Shown here one piece after another: positions 56,384 to 64,000 of a stretch of 64,000 nucleotides of DNA. The notes beneath the pieces are model-generated. The model was given only the letters and a program-made list of their open reading frames with translations. It searched no databases and was not told the origin of the DNA. The stretch comes from Neobacillus ginsengisoli (lineage in GTDB: Bacteria; Bacillota; Bacilli; Bacillales_B; DSM-18226): assembly GCF_030813055.1 (NCBI RefSeq), contig NZ_JAUSTW010000001.1, positions 496,001 through 560,000 on the forward strand. The letters run 5' to 3'. Both the position numbers and the translations under genes were made by a program. The stretch's first letter is position 1. Each line of letters starts with the position of its first letter.

Positions 56384-56411
56384 AAAAACCCTCTCCATTG
56401 AAAGAGAGGGC
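56384..56411 (-). terminator. Terminator after fer
   Basis: Stem CCCTCTC / GAGAGGG, with T5 on the minus strand. Confidence 0.8.
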
Positions 56412-56431
56412 TAGTAGCCTAACTGAATAGA

Positions 56432-56758
<327 letters not shown>

Positions 56759-56943
56759 TTACTATTGTAAAACTGTATGATTAACTTTTCAATAGAAAAA
56801 TGCTTTTAAAACCTTGGATTGTTTATTGCTTTTCCCGAATCTTCCACATTTTTAAGCAACAAGTGAGGCCATTTCATGTTAAAATAATAAAAATAGAAAA
56901 ATAGCTGATTTTGTCGATAAACGCAAAAAAGTGGTGGGGTGGA

Positions 56944-57990
56944 ATGCTAAATATAGAAAACATTATACTATATTGTATAAAACAATTGAATGGAGAAAGA
57001 ACTATTTACTCCATTTATCATCTATTAAATGGGAAAAAATCTTCGCAAACCATCCAAGACGCACATTTATTTTCACTAAAGAAATTTTTTCGTATTTTAG
57101 AATCTTTAACACGTGAATCCTTTGATAAAATAATTGAGAAAATCTTTGAAAAAAAGTTGATTAGAAAGTGCGGAGAGCAACGGTTTTTGTTAACACCAAC
57201 AGGGGATATTCATTTAGAAAAAATTCAATTGCCTATCTATATTAATGGGTGGAGTTACCAGCAAACAGCAAATTTATTTTGGGAGAGATTGACACTGCTT
57301 GTTCAGGTCACATCCAATCTAGTGTTTCAGGAAACACACTATATTCCAATTCAAAAAAACAAAGAGGTTCATTTTTGGCTAAAATCGACTTTAAAGGACT
57401 TCCATGTTCCAAGGAGTGAAATAGGCAAATTGCTATTTTCGGAATTAATGGATTGTTTTGAAGAGGATAAAAATATCGATCCTTCTTTTTTGGTTTTTCG
57501 TTTAACCGGATATCAAAAGATTGGATTAACACCTTTACAAATGTCCCAAAAATTTAAGATAAATTCTATTGATTATCATATTGAATTTATAAATGTTCTC
57601 CACTTTTTGATCAGGAAGGTTGAGAACATTCATAACCATTCTCAATTATTACCGGAATTATTAAAGGGACTTATTCAGGATGATTCATTGACACAATCAT
57701 CACGTAAAACATGGGTTCTTTTGAAACAGGGTTATTCTATTGAACAAATTGCCGGTTTTCGACGGTTAAAGAAAAGTACAATTGAGGATCACATAGTCGA
57801 ATTCGCATTAAACGTAAATGATTTTTCGATAGACGATTATGTCGATAACGTTATTCAGAAAAGAATATTGGAAATATCACAGCAAACGGAAAGTAAACAA
57901 CTAAAACTAATTAGGAATTATCTTGAAGCAGCCTCTTATTTTCAGATTCGTCTCGTCTTGGCGAAATATGGTGATAGACAATGGAACTAG
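56944..57990 (+). CDS. ypbB: Helicase-associated helix-turn-helix protein YpbB
   Basis: A 348-residue soluble protein encoded just before and overlapping the RecQ-type helicase. The C-terminal part (about 250-300: [28 protein letters not shown]) is the helicase helix-turn-helix domain seen at the C terminus of other RecQ proteins; RecS itself lacks it, so YpbB may supply it in trans. The N-terminal 200 residues are unassigned. ATG 56944 follows GTGGGGTGG. It overlaps recS by 10 bases. Confidence 0.88.
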   Translation: MLNIENIILYCIKQLNGERTIYSIYHLLNGKKSSQTIQDAHLFSLKKFFRILESLTRESFDKIIEKIFEKKLIRKCGEQRFLLTPTGDIHLEKIQLPIYINGWSYQQTANLFWERLTLLVQVTSNLVFQETHYIPIQKNKEVHFWLKSTLKDFHVPRSEIGKLLFSELMDCFEEDKNIDPSFLVFRLTGYQKIGLTPLQMSQKFKINSIDYHIEFINVLHFLIRKVENIHNHSQLLPELLKGLIQDDSLTQSSRKTWVLLKQGYSIEQIAGFRRLKKSTIEDHIVEFALNVNDFSIDDYVDNVIQKRILEISQQTESKQLKLIRNYLEAASYFQIRLVLAKYGDRQWN

Positions 57991-59489
57991 AAAAACTTTT
58001 GAAAAAATACTTTGGATACCAAGCATTTAAAACAGGCCAAAAGGAAGTTATATCTTCAATTTTGGCAGGTAATCATACATTGGCAATGCTGCCAACCGGA
58101 ACCGGTAAATCATTATGTTATCAGCTTTCAGGTTATATTCTGGAGGAACAGATTTTAATTGTTTCTCCGCTTTTATCTCTAATGCAGGATCAGGTAGAAC
58201 AATTAATGAAACTTGGAGAAAAACGGGTTATTGCCTTGAATTCCTTTCTTTCTGAAGGGGAAAGAAAAAGTGCTTTTCGAAATCTAAAAAGATACAAATT
58301 TATTTTTATTTCTCCTGAAATGCTGCGGGTTTCTTATATTATAAGGAAGCTTCAGGAGCTTTCAATATCATTATTTGTCGTTGATGAAGCTCATTGTATT
58401 TCACAATGGGGATATGATTTTAGACCGGATTATTCAAAATTGGGCGAAATCCGTAAAATGCTGGGAAATCCGCTTACTCTTGCGCTAACGGCTACGGCAA
58501 CTAAAAAAGTAAGGGAGGATATCATTCTTTCCCTAAATTTAGAAAAAATAAAAAAAGTAGAATCAACGATTGATCGTCCAAACATCGCTTATTATGTCGA
58601 AAAAATAGCCGATTATCACGAAAAGCAAAGCCGTGTACTCGAACTTGTTTTAAAATTGAAGAAGCCCGGGATTATCTATTTTTCAAGTAAAAAGGCTGCG
58701 GAACAGATGGCTAATCTCTTAGTGAATAACGGAATCAACGGTGCAATGGCCTATCACGGTGGATTGGAACCAGACACGAGAATTTTAATTCAGCAGCAAT
58801 TTATTAACAATCAATTAGATGTGATCTGTGCAACAAGTGCATTTGGTATGGGAGTTAATAAAGAAAATATTCGGTTTATTATTCATTACCATATGCCGAT
58901 GCAAATGGAATCATACCTTCAGGAAATCGGAAGAGCCGGCAGGGATGGTTCGCCCAGTATTGCTATACTTTTGTATGCTCCCGGTGATGAACAGCTTCCA
59001 ATTCAACTTGCTGAGGGTGAATTACCTTCAGAACAGCAAATTGATTGGCTATTCTCTAAGGTTACGCAAAATCCAAACGGTATTAAGGGTTTTTTAGAAT
59101 CAAATGAGCCTCTGAAAGACATTGGAGGGTTTTCGGACATTCAATGGAGAATTGTACAGGATTTCTTGAACAATCGACAAAAGGAATCAATTGACCTGGG
59201 AAATATACAAAGGGCATTAAAATTATTTGTTAATGGTAGGCTAGCAGTAAAGAAAAACAATATTTATAAAATGAAAAATTGGATCGATACGAATTCCTGC
59301 AAGCGTGAATTTATATTGCAATATTTTGAAGAACCGATTACTAATAAGGTATATCCCTGCTGTGATTTTTGCGGTCTGCAATTTTTAGATTATCAAAATA
59401 CAAATAATATAATTTTCCGTGAACCTGTCGAAGAGAATTGGAAGGATTATCTTGCCAAAATATTATTAAATTGCGGGTTGAGTGAATGA
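57981..59489 (+). CDS. recS: RecQ-family DNA helicase RecS
   Basis: A 502-residue 3'-5' helicase. Motifs: Walker [14 protein letters not shown] (about 37), DEAH in [26 protein letters not shown], and motif [11 protein letters not shown] (about 313). A zinc-binding region ([12 protein letters not shown] ... CCDFCGL) ends the protein; winged-helix and HRDC domains of long RecQ are missing, as in B. subtilis RecS (about 496). It acts in recombination repair and replication-fork processing. It overlaps ypbB and ypbD. Confidence 0.95.
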   Translation: MELEKLLKKYFGYQAFKTGQKEVISSILAGNHTLAMLPTGTGKSLCYQLSGYILEEQILIVSPLLSLMQDQVEQLMKLGEKRVIALNSFLSEGERKSAFRNLKRYKFIFISPEMLRVSYIIRKLQELSISLFVVDEAHCISQWGYDFRPDYSKLGEIRKMLGNPLTLALTATATKKVREDIILSLNLEKIKKVESTIDRPNIAYYVEKIADYHEKQSRVLELVLKLKKPGIIYFSSKKAAEQMANLLVNNGINGAMAYHGGLEPDTRILIQQQFINNQLDVICATSAFGMGVNKENIRFIIHYHMPMQMESYLQEIGRAGRDGSPSIAILLYAPGDEQLPIQLAEGELPSEQQIDWLFSKVTQNPNGIKGFLESNEPLKDIGGFSDIQWRIVQDFLNNRQKESIDLGNIQRALKLFVNGRLAVKKNNIYKMKNWIDTNSCKREFILQYFEEPITNKVYPCCDFCGLQFLDYQNTNNIIFREPVEENWKDYLAKILLNCGLSE

Positions 59490-60097
59490 AATATAGGTAT
59501 AGGGAATTAATCAACGGATTGTCCGATAAAGAATTACTGTTTCATTTGTATATGACACAAATCATTCTATTAGTAATTTCGTTCATTTTAGGGATTCTAT
59601 TATTTGAGCATTTTTCCTTTTTGAATCATTTATACTGGCTCGATTTTAAGGTTATTTCAATAGGTATTCCAATGGGGCTGGCAGTGGTGATCGTGGATAT
59701 AATTTTAATGAAATGGCTTCCTTCATCTTTTTATGATGATGGTGGTCTAAATGAAAGGCTGTTTCGCAATAAAAATATACTTCACATCATGATGATAGCA
59801 GCAATTGTTGCATTAAGTGAAGAGTTGCTTTTTCGGGGTATTATTCAAACGAAGGTTGGACTGATACTGGCCAGTATTATTTTTGCTATCATTCATTATC
59901 GATATCTATTTAATTGGTTTTTGTTTTTAAACATCGTATTGCTAAGCTTTTTTATCGGAATTATTTATCAGTGGACAAATAATTTAGCGGTTACGATTAT
60001 TATGCATTTCATCATTGATTTTTTATTAGGTATTTATATAAAATACCGTCGTCGAATAAACGGTGATGAAGAGCAGGAAGGAGTACTTCATGAATAA
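59486..60097 (+). CDS. ypbD: CPBP-family intramembrane metalloprotease
   Basis: A 203-residue membrane protein with about six hydrophobic segments. The CAAX-protease/bacteriocin-processing (Abi) motifs are [10 protein letters not shown] (Glu-Glu and Arg, about 112), a His in FAIIHYR and a His in IIMHFIIDF. Substrate unknown. It overlaps recS by four bases (ATGA). Confidence 0.88.
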   Translation: MKYRYRELINGLSDKELLFHLYMTQIILLVISFILGILLFEHFSFLNHLYWLDFKVISIGIPMGLAVVIVDIILMKWLPSSFYDDGGLNERLFRNKNILHIMMIAAIVALSEELLFRGIIQTKVGLILASIIFAIIHYRYLFNWFLFLNIVLLSFFIGIIYQWTNNLAVTIIMHFIIDFLLGIYIKYRRRINGDEEQEGVLHE

Positions 60098-60815
60098 AGA
60101 GGAACCATATCGAGATCAGGCGGAACGATTAAGGCAACGGATTGAAAAAATTAATGAGAAAACCGAAGATGGCAAGCGTTTGCCTCCAAGAGGACAATTG
60201 CACCGGCAAAAGCAACCAAAAATTAAATGGAAACTGAAATACCCAATCATCCGATTATTAGTATTAATTTTTATCCTCCTTCCGATTATTAGTTTTAGTG
60301 TCATTTCCTACCTTCATGAGAAAAAAATAGGCGGGGCTGAAAAGGTATCCGGAGATGCGAATAATGCGGGATATGAAACAATTAATCTTGAAAAAAACAA
60401 TAGCGAAAAGGTGAATAGTACAAATAATCCTATAAAAAAAAAGGATACTAGTCAAAGTGATGGCGAAAACAGTTCAACCGATGGGAGTTTAGAGTCCACA
60501 ACACAGACTCAACCTGCTACGGGTGAAAAGGCTTCTATCCTACCGACAGATGCAAATGTCATTGATCGTCCAATTGGGCCGGATTCAGACAAGAATAGCA
60601 GTCCCGGGCCAAATACCAATTTAAGCAAAACGAATAACTCGCCTGTTACCAAAAAAATCGTCTATCATACAGTGCAGCCACATGAGACACTATATCATAT
60701 AGCGATTGTTTACTACCATTCTCAGACAGGAATGGATATTATAAAAAATGCAAATCATCTAAAGAGCGACAAACTTGAACAAGGACAGGTTTTGAAGATT
60801 CCATTAGATAACTAA
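60090..60815 (+). CDS. ypbE: LysM-domain membrane protein
   Basis: A 241-residue protein with a charged cytosolic start, one membrane helix (about 52-72), a long Asn/Ser/Thr-rich linker of low complexity (about 85-190), and a C-terminal LysM repeat (VQPHETLYHIAIVYY, to the end). It probably sits in the membrane and grips peptidoglycan. ATG 60090 after GGAAGGAG overlaps ypbD by 8 bases; 60063 is an upstream in-frame codon with no site. Confidence 0.88.
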   Translation: MNKEEPYRDQAERLRQRIEKINEKTEDGKRLPPRGQLHRQKQPKIKWKLKYPIIRLLVLIFILLPIISFSVISYLHEKKIGGAEKVSGDANNAGYETINLEKNNSEKVNSTNNPIKKKDTSQSDGENSSTDGSLESTTQTQPATGEKASILPTDANVIDRPIGPDSDKNSSPGPNTNLSKTNNSPVTKKIVYHTVQPHETLYHIAIVYYHSQTGMDIIKNANHLKSDKLEQGQVLKIPLDN

Positions 60816-60905
60816 GAGGCGAATAAAGTCTCTTTTTTTTTGCCAAAAATCATATTATTAAGGACAAGTTCATAAGTATAGTTAGAAGAAATGGAGGGTG
60901 ATAAA

Positions 60906-61361
60906 ATGGATTCTCCAATCCTTTTACTTGAAAATACAGACCAGGCCACGAAGCAAGCGCTTGAAAATGTTAGAAAACGAAAAGAAAAGTTTGACCGATT
61001 TAAAAAGCGCCACATATGGTCAATATGGGGAACAATTATAATGGCATCCATCTTTTTTGCCTATTTGTATATAACCGTGGCAAGTATTTATTCGTATTCA
61101 TTTGCAGCTATGTTTTCCGCATTTGTCAATGACTCAAATAATCTAACTCTTTTAGTTTTTACTGTAGGTATGTATGGCATGATGAATTTACTGAAGGAAA
61201 AGAAAGATAAAGCTGAAAAGGAATTTCATGAATTAAGATGCGAAATAGTCGACAGAAGTAAGGATTACTGGAAAAAGGAAGAGGAATGGAAAAACAGGCA
61301 TCTTGTATTTGAAATGATGAAAAATAAATATGACATAAATCTGTATCACGAAAAAAAATAA
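60906..61361 (+). CDS. ypbF: YpbF family protein (DUF2663)
   Basis: A 151-residue protein with two membrane helices (about 42-66 and 80-96) and a charged helical C-terminal part. Its sequence and place after ypbE fit the YpbF family. ATG 60906 follows ATGGAGGGTG. Function unknown. Confidence 0.85.
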   Translation: MDSPILLLENTDQATKQALENVRKRKEKFDRFKKRHIWSIWGTIIMASIFFAYLYITVASIYSYSFAAMFSAFVNDSNNLTLLVFTVGMYGMMNLLKEKKDKAEKEFHELRCEIVDRSKDYWKKEEEWKNRHLVFEMMKNKYDINLYHEKK

Positions 61362-61387
61362 GAAGCAGTTACAAACTGCTTCTTATC
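61359..61387. terminator. Terminator between ypbF and cotJC
   Basis: Stem AAGAAGCAG / CTGCTTCTT with a seven-base loop, between convergent genes. Confidence 0.82.
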
Positions 61388-61390
61388 AGA

Positions 61391-61741
61391 TTAAAAGACT
61401 TTCTTCCGATCCCGTTCTTCTTTTAGTATTTCTACAGCTTCCCGGAAGCGTTGAGAATGTATGATTTCACGTTCCCGCAGAAAGCGTAGACTGTCATTGA
61501 TATCAGGATCATCACTTAAATTAATTAACCATTGATAGGTGGCCCTTGCTTTTTCTTCCGCAGCAATATCTTCGTACAAATCAGCAATAGGGTCTCCTTT
61601 TGCAGTAATATATGAGGCTGTCCATGGAGCACCGGAAGCATTTTGATAGAATAAGGCGCCGTCATGGTTTGCATAATGATCGCCAAGGCCGGCCGCCTTC
61701 ATTTTCTCAGGGGTAGCATCTTTCGTTAATTTACAATTCAA
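61391..61741 (-). pseudogene. cotJC: Spore coat protein CotJC, 3' part, interrupted by a mobile element
   Basis: The frame encodes the C-terminal 113 or so residues of CotJC, a spore-coat protein of the manganese-catalase family: KLTKDATPEKMKAAGLGDH, then FYQNASGAPWTASYI, DLYEDIAAEEKARATYQWL and the end REAVEILKEERDRKKVF. The full protein has about 189 residues. Homology starts exactly at KLTKDAT; upstream the frame is foreign (LN-C, then a stop at 61757-61759). The N-terminal 75 residues with the first metal ligands are not in the window. A serine recombinase gene begins 62 bases away, so the break is best read as an attachment site. Confidence 0.9.
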
Positions 61742-61760
61742 GTATATTCTGCAACATCAC
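61725..61760. other. Predicted attachment-site junction (attL-like) in cotJC
   Basis: cotJC homology ends between about 61730 and 61741. To the right lies an AT-rich stretch with no coding potential (GTATATTCTGCAACATCAC ...) and then the recombinase gene. The core crossover bases cannot be set without the other junction. Confidence 0.65.
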
Positions 61761-61802
61761 AAAATAAGGAATATATATACTTTGTAATTAACAAAGGGGC
61801 TG

Positions 61803-63326
61803 GTGAAAATCGAAAAGAAAGTTTCAAAAGTTGCTGTCTATGTTCGGAAAAGTCGTGAGGAGGAGACGGAGGAAACTATGAACCGTCAACAAGCAGTCCT
61901 TATTGACCTCTGTGAGAAAAACAACTGGAGCTGGGAGCTTTTCAAAGAGGTTGGTTCCAGTCAAGACCTTGCGGAACGTGAGGAACTTCAAAAAATGCTT
62001 GAGAAAGTCAATCTATTTTATTTTGACGCTGTTGTTGTTGCTGACCTTGACCGACTTTCAAGGAATGTCATTCACTTTGGTCAAATAAAAATGCTCTTAG
62101 TTAATGCTGGAGTTCTCGTTGTTACTCCGTCAAAAACCTTTGACTTTTCAAACGAGTCTGACGACATGTTTTCAGACTTTATGTCCGTAATAGCAAAATC
62201 AGAATACCAACAAATAAAAAAGCGCCTTGTTCGAGGAACCAGGCAGTCAGCAAAACAAGGGAATTGGTTAGGAAAGAAAAATCCAGTTGGTTATAAGTAT
62301 AACAAAGAGACAAAGAAACTCGAACCAAGTAAGGACGCTCCAGTCATAAAAAAAATGTTTAAGCTTTACCTTGAGGGATTGTCAATAAAGGACATTGCTT
62401 TCAAGTTTGATCATGAAAATGTTGTGACCACTATTGGTCTCATTTGGACTCCTGCTGGAGTTTCTCGACTCCTTAATAATCCGGTTTACGCTGGTCATTC
62501 ACTCTATGGAAAAACTACTCAAAGAAAAGTTGAGGGAAAAAGAGTGACAAAGAAGACAAAAAAGGAGGAGCAAATTTTGGCTGAGAATACTCATGAAGCT
62601 CTTATATCTCAAGAGGACTGGGAACAAGTTCAAGCAATTAAAGAGAAAAGGAACTTCAGACCTCCCTCCTTGAAACTTGGTAAACATAAATTCTCTGGTC
62701 TCATTATTTGTGGCATTTGTGGAGGGGTTCATTCCTTTCAGACCTCAAGAGGAAATAAAAAAAGAATTTCAAGCTGTCAAACTCGTCAATATAACGGAGA
62801 CATGACTCAATATTCAGTTTGTCCAAATAAAGGAGCGAACGTCTCCGAGTTTGAAAAGCTTTTTTATACTGAACTAGGTCAATATGCTGATAAGCTGGAG
62901 GAATATGTTAAGCTGATCAAAGGAGCTGACAAAGGAAAGATCGTGAACCGTGAGGGAGAAATTGACACCAAAAGGAAACAAATCCAAAAACTTGAGCAAA
63001 GCGTCAAGAGGGTTCAACATGGTTTTATAATGGAGGTATTCTCCGAGTCTGAAGCTCAACAGCAAATAAAACAGCTTAAAGACCAAATTCAAGGCCTAGA
63101 AGAGCAAATAGAACAGCTTCGGAACCAAGAGGAATCAAACCATCTAGACTTTGTGGAGATAACGTTGAACAAAATTAGAAAAGTCCTTACTGGAGGAGAG
63201 CAACTTTCTGAGGTTGAAGCAAATGACATTTTGAGAGACTACATTGAAGCAATTTTTTATACAAAGACTGGAAATAATATTGAAATTGAAATTGTATGGA
63301 AAGACATTGTTGGCCTCGTTGCATGA
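61803..63326 (+). CDS. Large serine recombinase (site-specific integrase)
   Basis: A 507-residue serine integrase. The resolvase-type catalytic domain starts with VAVYVRKSREE (nucleophile Ser17) and has DLDRLSRNVIHFG near residue 83; the Recombinase domain (about 160-270) contains GYKYNKETKKLEP and NNPVYAGHSLYGKT. A zinc-ribbon follows (CGICGG ... C ... C, about 303-345), then a coiled coil (about 385-450). Start is GTG after AAAGGGG. Such enzymes integrate and excise phage-like or intervening elements; the adjacent cut cotJC is the probable target. It is transcribed away from cotJC. Confidence 0.93.
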   Translation: MKIEKKVSKVAVYVRKSREEETEETMNRQQAVLIDLCEKNNWSWELFKEVGSSQDLAEREELQKMLEKVNLFYFDAVVVADLDRLSRNVIHFGQIKMLLVNAGVLVVTPSKTFDFSNESDDMFSDFMSVIAKSEYQQIKKRLVRGTRQSAKQGNWLGKKNPVGYKYNKETKKLEPSKDAPVIKKMFKLYLEGLSIKDIAFKFDHENVVTTIGLIWTPAGVSRLLNNPVYAGHSLYGKTTQRKVEGKRVTKKTKKEEQILAENTHEALISQEDWEQVQAIKEKRNFRPPSLKLGKHKFSGLIICGICGGVHSFQTSRGNKKRISSCQTRQYNGDMTQYSVCPNKGANVSEFEKLFYTELGQYADKLEEYVKLIKGADKGKIVNREGEIDTKRKQIQKLEQSVKRVQHGFIMEVFSESEAQQQIKQLKDQIQGLEEQIEQLRNQEESNHLDFVEITLNKIRKVLTGGEQLSEVEANDILRDYIEAIFYTKTGNNIEIEIVWKDIVGLVA

Positions 63327-63448
63327 GGTCATTTTTTTTGTTTGCCACGGTCTTTCCCTCCCCTCTGGCGACCAATTTAAAACGTCCGGAAGACCACGTC
63401 AAAGCAATTCCTGATATCTGGAGTGAAGAACCTGTAGTTTTCATCTAA
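63323..63448 (+). pseudogene. Short ORF overlapping the recombinase stop, possible gene tail
   Basis: A 41-codon frame overlaps the recombinase stop (ATGA). Its second half (LKRPEDHVKAIPDIWSEEP, then VVFI and stop) has the look of a real protein C terminus, whereas the first half is T-rich and unconvincing. It may be a truncated remnant of a gene lost during element formation. Family not recognised. Confidence 0.35.
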
Positions 63449-63680
63449 ATCGGAAGAAAGCATAATTTGTTACCCAGTTAATTCTGAAATGACTACCTGA
63501 ACAATGGAATAAAGGATGAATTTATGTACATAACCCAACCTCAAAAATATTTAACCTACTTGTTAAATTGCAGTGTTCAGAAAATTTGACTTTATGGACA
63601 CTTTAAAAGGCTACATTTTTGACTAGCCTTTATTCATAATGGAAAAATTACTTCAAATAATTAAATAAGTTTCATATAAA
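63449..63680. other. Intergenic DNA, no gene seen
   Basis: About 230 AT-rich bases between the recombinase region and the PhoP-box promoter. All frames are short. AAAAGGCTACATTTTTGACTAGCCTTTA at 63606-63632 contains the imperfect hairpin AAAGGCTA / TAGCCTTT, which could act as a terminator. Confidence 0.5.
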
Positions 63681-63683
63681 GTT

Positions 63684-63726
63684 TTAACATTGCCTTAATA
63701 TAGAGTTTACATTAAGGAATTACAAT
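63684..63726 (+). promoter_or_regulatory. PhoP-box array and -10 upstream of the lipoprotein gene
   Basis: TTAACA (63684-63689), TTAATA (63695-63700) and TTTACA (63706-63711) are exactly 11 bases apart, the direct-repeat pattern bound by PhoP in Bacillus (TT(A/T/C)A(C/T)A with about 5-base gaps). A -10-like TACAAT (63721-63726) follows at the usual distance. An overlapping inverted repeat CCTTAAT / ATTAAGG (63693-63717) is also present. Confidence 0.7.
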
Positions 63727-63775
63727 GAAATAGTAAACAATCAACAAAAAACAACATCAAAAGGAGAAATTATTA

Positions 63776-64000
63776 ATGAATCGTAAATGGAGCAAGAAAT
63801 CTATTAGATCTTTTCAAGCTGCAGTATTAGGTTTAAGTTTACTAGGTTTAGCAGGATGTGGAACAAAAGAAGGATCTACTGCTCCGGTCAAAAATGACCC
63901 AAATAAGTTAACCATCGGAGAAATTGAAACAAAAGCAAAGAAAGAAGGAGAAATTAATAGTGTTGGTATGCCTGATACATGGGCAAACTTGGGACAAACA
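63776..64000 (+). CDS. ABC-transporter substrate-binding lipoprotein, cut by window end
   Basis: The first 75 codons are seen. A lipoprotein signal peptide ends in the lipobox LAGC (Cys at about 28), followed by a Gly/Ser/Thr linker and the start of a periplasmic-type binding domain, EIETKAKKEGEINSVGMPDTWANL. That opening is typical of the Fe(III)/2-aminoethylphosphonate-binding group (SBP family 6 and relatives). AAGGAG lies 9 bases before the ATG. A PhoP-box-like array suggests induction by phosphate starvation, favouring a phosphonate or phosphate-ester ligand, but this is inference. Confidence 0.75.
   Translation, partial: MNRKWSKKSIRSFQAAVLGLSLLGLAGCGTKEGSTAPVKNDPNKLTIGEIETKAKKEGEINSVGMPDTWANLGQT

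Noticed and set aside
61391..61741. The cotJC frame as an intact small manganese-catalase gene starting at TTG
   Set aside because: No ribosome site precedes the TTG, the protein lacks the N-terminal half with its metal ligands, and homology starts abruptly next to a recombinase.
63606..63632. Inverted repeat as an attachment site of the element
   Set aside because: It has no similarity to the cotJC junction at 61725-61760 and looks more like a terminator hairpin.

Overview
The window reads as the chromosome of a low-GC, endospore-forming member of the Bacillaceae. Gene order follows the Bacillus subtilis yqjE-to-ypbF segment closely: DNA polymerase IV, zwf, rnz, namA, proI, yqkB-yqkF, nudF, spoIIM, fur, xerD, deoB-pupG, dacF-spoIIA, spoVA, lysA, scpAB, dacB-spmAB, resABCDE, sigX-rsiX, ribU, fer, ypbB-recS-ypbDEF. 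Genus cannot be fixed from sequence alone. No rRNA, tRNA or CRISPR array was seen.

Region by region: 1-12.8 kb holds central metabolism and repair genes (M20 peptidase, two Y-family polymerases, glucose-6-phosphate dehydrogenase, RNase Z, an old yellow enzyme, and a proline reductase gene under a T-box with a CCU specifier). 12.8-16.1 kb has small Fe-S proteins, a hydrolase and a decayed acetoacetate/leucine-catabolism patch: an HMG-CoA lyase gene with a large internal deletion, the 3' end of scoA, and an intact scoB. 16.1-18.4 kb is a TetR-regulated drug exporter. 18.5-35.6 kb holds yqkE, yqkF, an unlisted mciZ, nudF, a nucleoside-salvage operon with a perfect cre site, and the sporulation genes spoIIM, dacF, spoIIAA-AB-sigF and spoVA. 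The spoVA operon lacks spoVAC, spoVAD and spoVAEb, which normally sit between spoVAB and spoVAEa. An IS1182-type element with a frameshifted transposase lies at 35.7-37.5 kb. 38-61.4 kb carries ribT without the rib operon, chromosome segregation genes, spore maturation genes, cytochrome c biogenesis and its two-component control, the SigX envelope-stress pair, an FMN-riboswitch-controlled riboflavin transporter, ferredoxin and the recS cluster.

The right end is accessory. The spore-coat gene cotJC is cut after the codons for its N-terminal part, and a divergent 507-residue large serine recombinase gene starts about 60 bp from the break. This matches the layout of elements such as skin (sigK) and SPbeta (spsM), which interrupt sporulation genes and are excised in the mother cell. 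Past the recombinase, the last feature is a lipoprotein ABC-transporter binding protein, cut by the window end. It is preceded by three TTAACA-like hexamers at exact 11-bp spacing, a textbook PhoP-box arrangement.

Many genes belong to the sporulation programme (sigma-H, sigma-F, sigma-E and sigma-G candidate promoters are marked), so the interrupted cotJC is biologically in keeping with its surroundings.
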